Source: Frateuria_A sp035695185 (GTDB lineage: Bacteria; Pseudomonadota; Gammaproteobacteria; Xanthomonadales; Rhodanobacteraceae). Taken from it: a stretch of 64,000 bases of DNA. Under the pieces are notes generated by a model. The model did no database searches. It saw only the letters and a program-made list of their open reading frames with translations, and was not told where the DNA came from. Positions within the stretch are counted from its first letter, which is position 1; each line of letters starts with the position of its first letter. The stretch spans positions 10,064 through 74,063 of the forward strand of contig NZ_DASSES010000206.1 in assembly GCF_035695185.1 (NCBI RefSeq), written 5' to 3'. The position numbers were made by a program, and so were the translations under genes. Of the stretch, positions 63,963 to 64,000 are shown piece by piece.

Positions 63963-64000
63963 GGTCCTGACGGTTGGCGGCGGGCGCGGTGGATGGCCTC

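Overview
GC-rich (roughly two-thirds or more G+C by eye), gene-dense gammaproteobacterial DNA. The content points to the Lysobacterales/Xanthomonadales, most likely Rhodanobacteraceae (the Dyella/Luteibacter/Rhodanobacter/Frateuria group). Pointers are an effector with a XVIPCD secretion domain of the Xanthomonadales type IV system, an UrrA-type secreted protein, a winged-helix/TPR regulator, ScyD/ScyE-like and BNR-repeat secreted proteins, and many exported peptidases. This placement is an inference; no rRNA, tRNA, CRISPR array, insertion sequence or prophage was seen.

Layout. 0-9 kb: CadC-like regulator facing a small secreted UrrA protein, an exported alpha/beta hydrolase, an SDR protein lacking the catalytic Tyr/Lys, a frameshifted LysR gene, and a giant exported BNR-repeat protein. 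9.4-16 kb: membrane diguanylate cyclase, lpxH coupled to a hybrid histidine kinase, orphan ExbD, a LysR/lipocalin divergent pair, and an orphan barstar. 16-22.5 kb: unknown exported protein, then a GH43-like and a GH3 enzyme divergently arranged around a perfect LacI-type operator. 22.5-23.95 kb: an AT-richer, probably acquired two-gene patch. 24-35 kb: PQQ-type sugar dehydrogenase lipoprotein with a DUF2231 partner, DUF4142, DUF4396, BCCT transporter, hemerythrin, a second diguanylate cyclase with periplasmic OB-like sensor, S9 peptidase, MtfA peptidase. 35-45 kb: GST, HD-GYP phosphodiesterase, methyltransferase, DUF3228, YdeI-like, flavodoxin, tautomerase, AraC, a nucleotide pyrophosphatase lipoprotein, a heme-binding barrel protein and a Cys-tailed small protein. 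Several of these lie downstream of FNR/Dnr-like boxes. 45.4-47.5 kb: an LprI-like lipoprotein followed by a modular XVIPCD effector, the most interesting locus. 47.5-64 kb: SRPBCC, M61 peptidase, broken CapA, ATP-grasp, two paralogous S8 proteases (one frameshifted), stress-type BON/glycine-zipper operon, AraC+VOC pair, DUF1801, ScyD/E, peroxiredoxin and a large secreted protein.

How it fits together. The window is chromosomal and accessory-rich, with a strong secreted/periplasmic theme (proteases, glycosidases, BNR and beta-propeller proteins). There are three c-di-GMP enzymes, a possible anaerobic/nitrosative regulon marked by TTGAY-N4-RTCAA palindromes, and an interbacterial-competition module (lysozyme-like effector plus lipoprotein immunity candidate). 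Three genes carry frame disruptions: LysR at about 5473, CapA at about 50350 and S8 protease at about 53518. They could be real pseudogenes or sequence errors; the CapA lesion looks like a genuine 14-base-class deletion.
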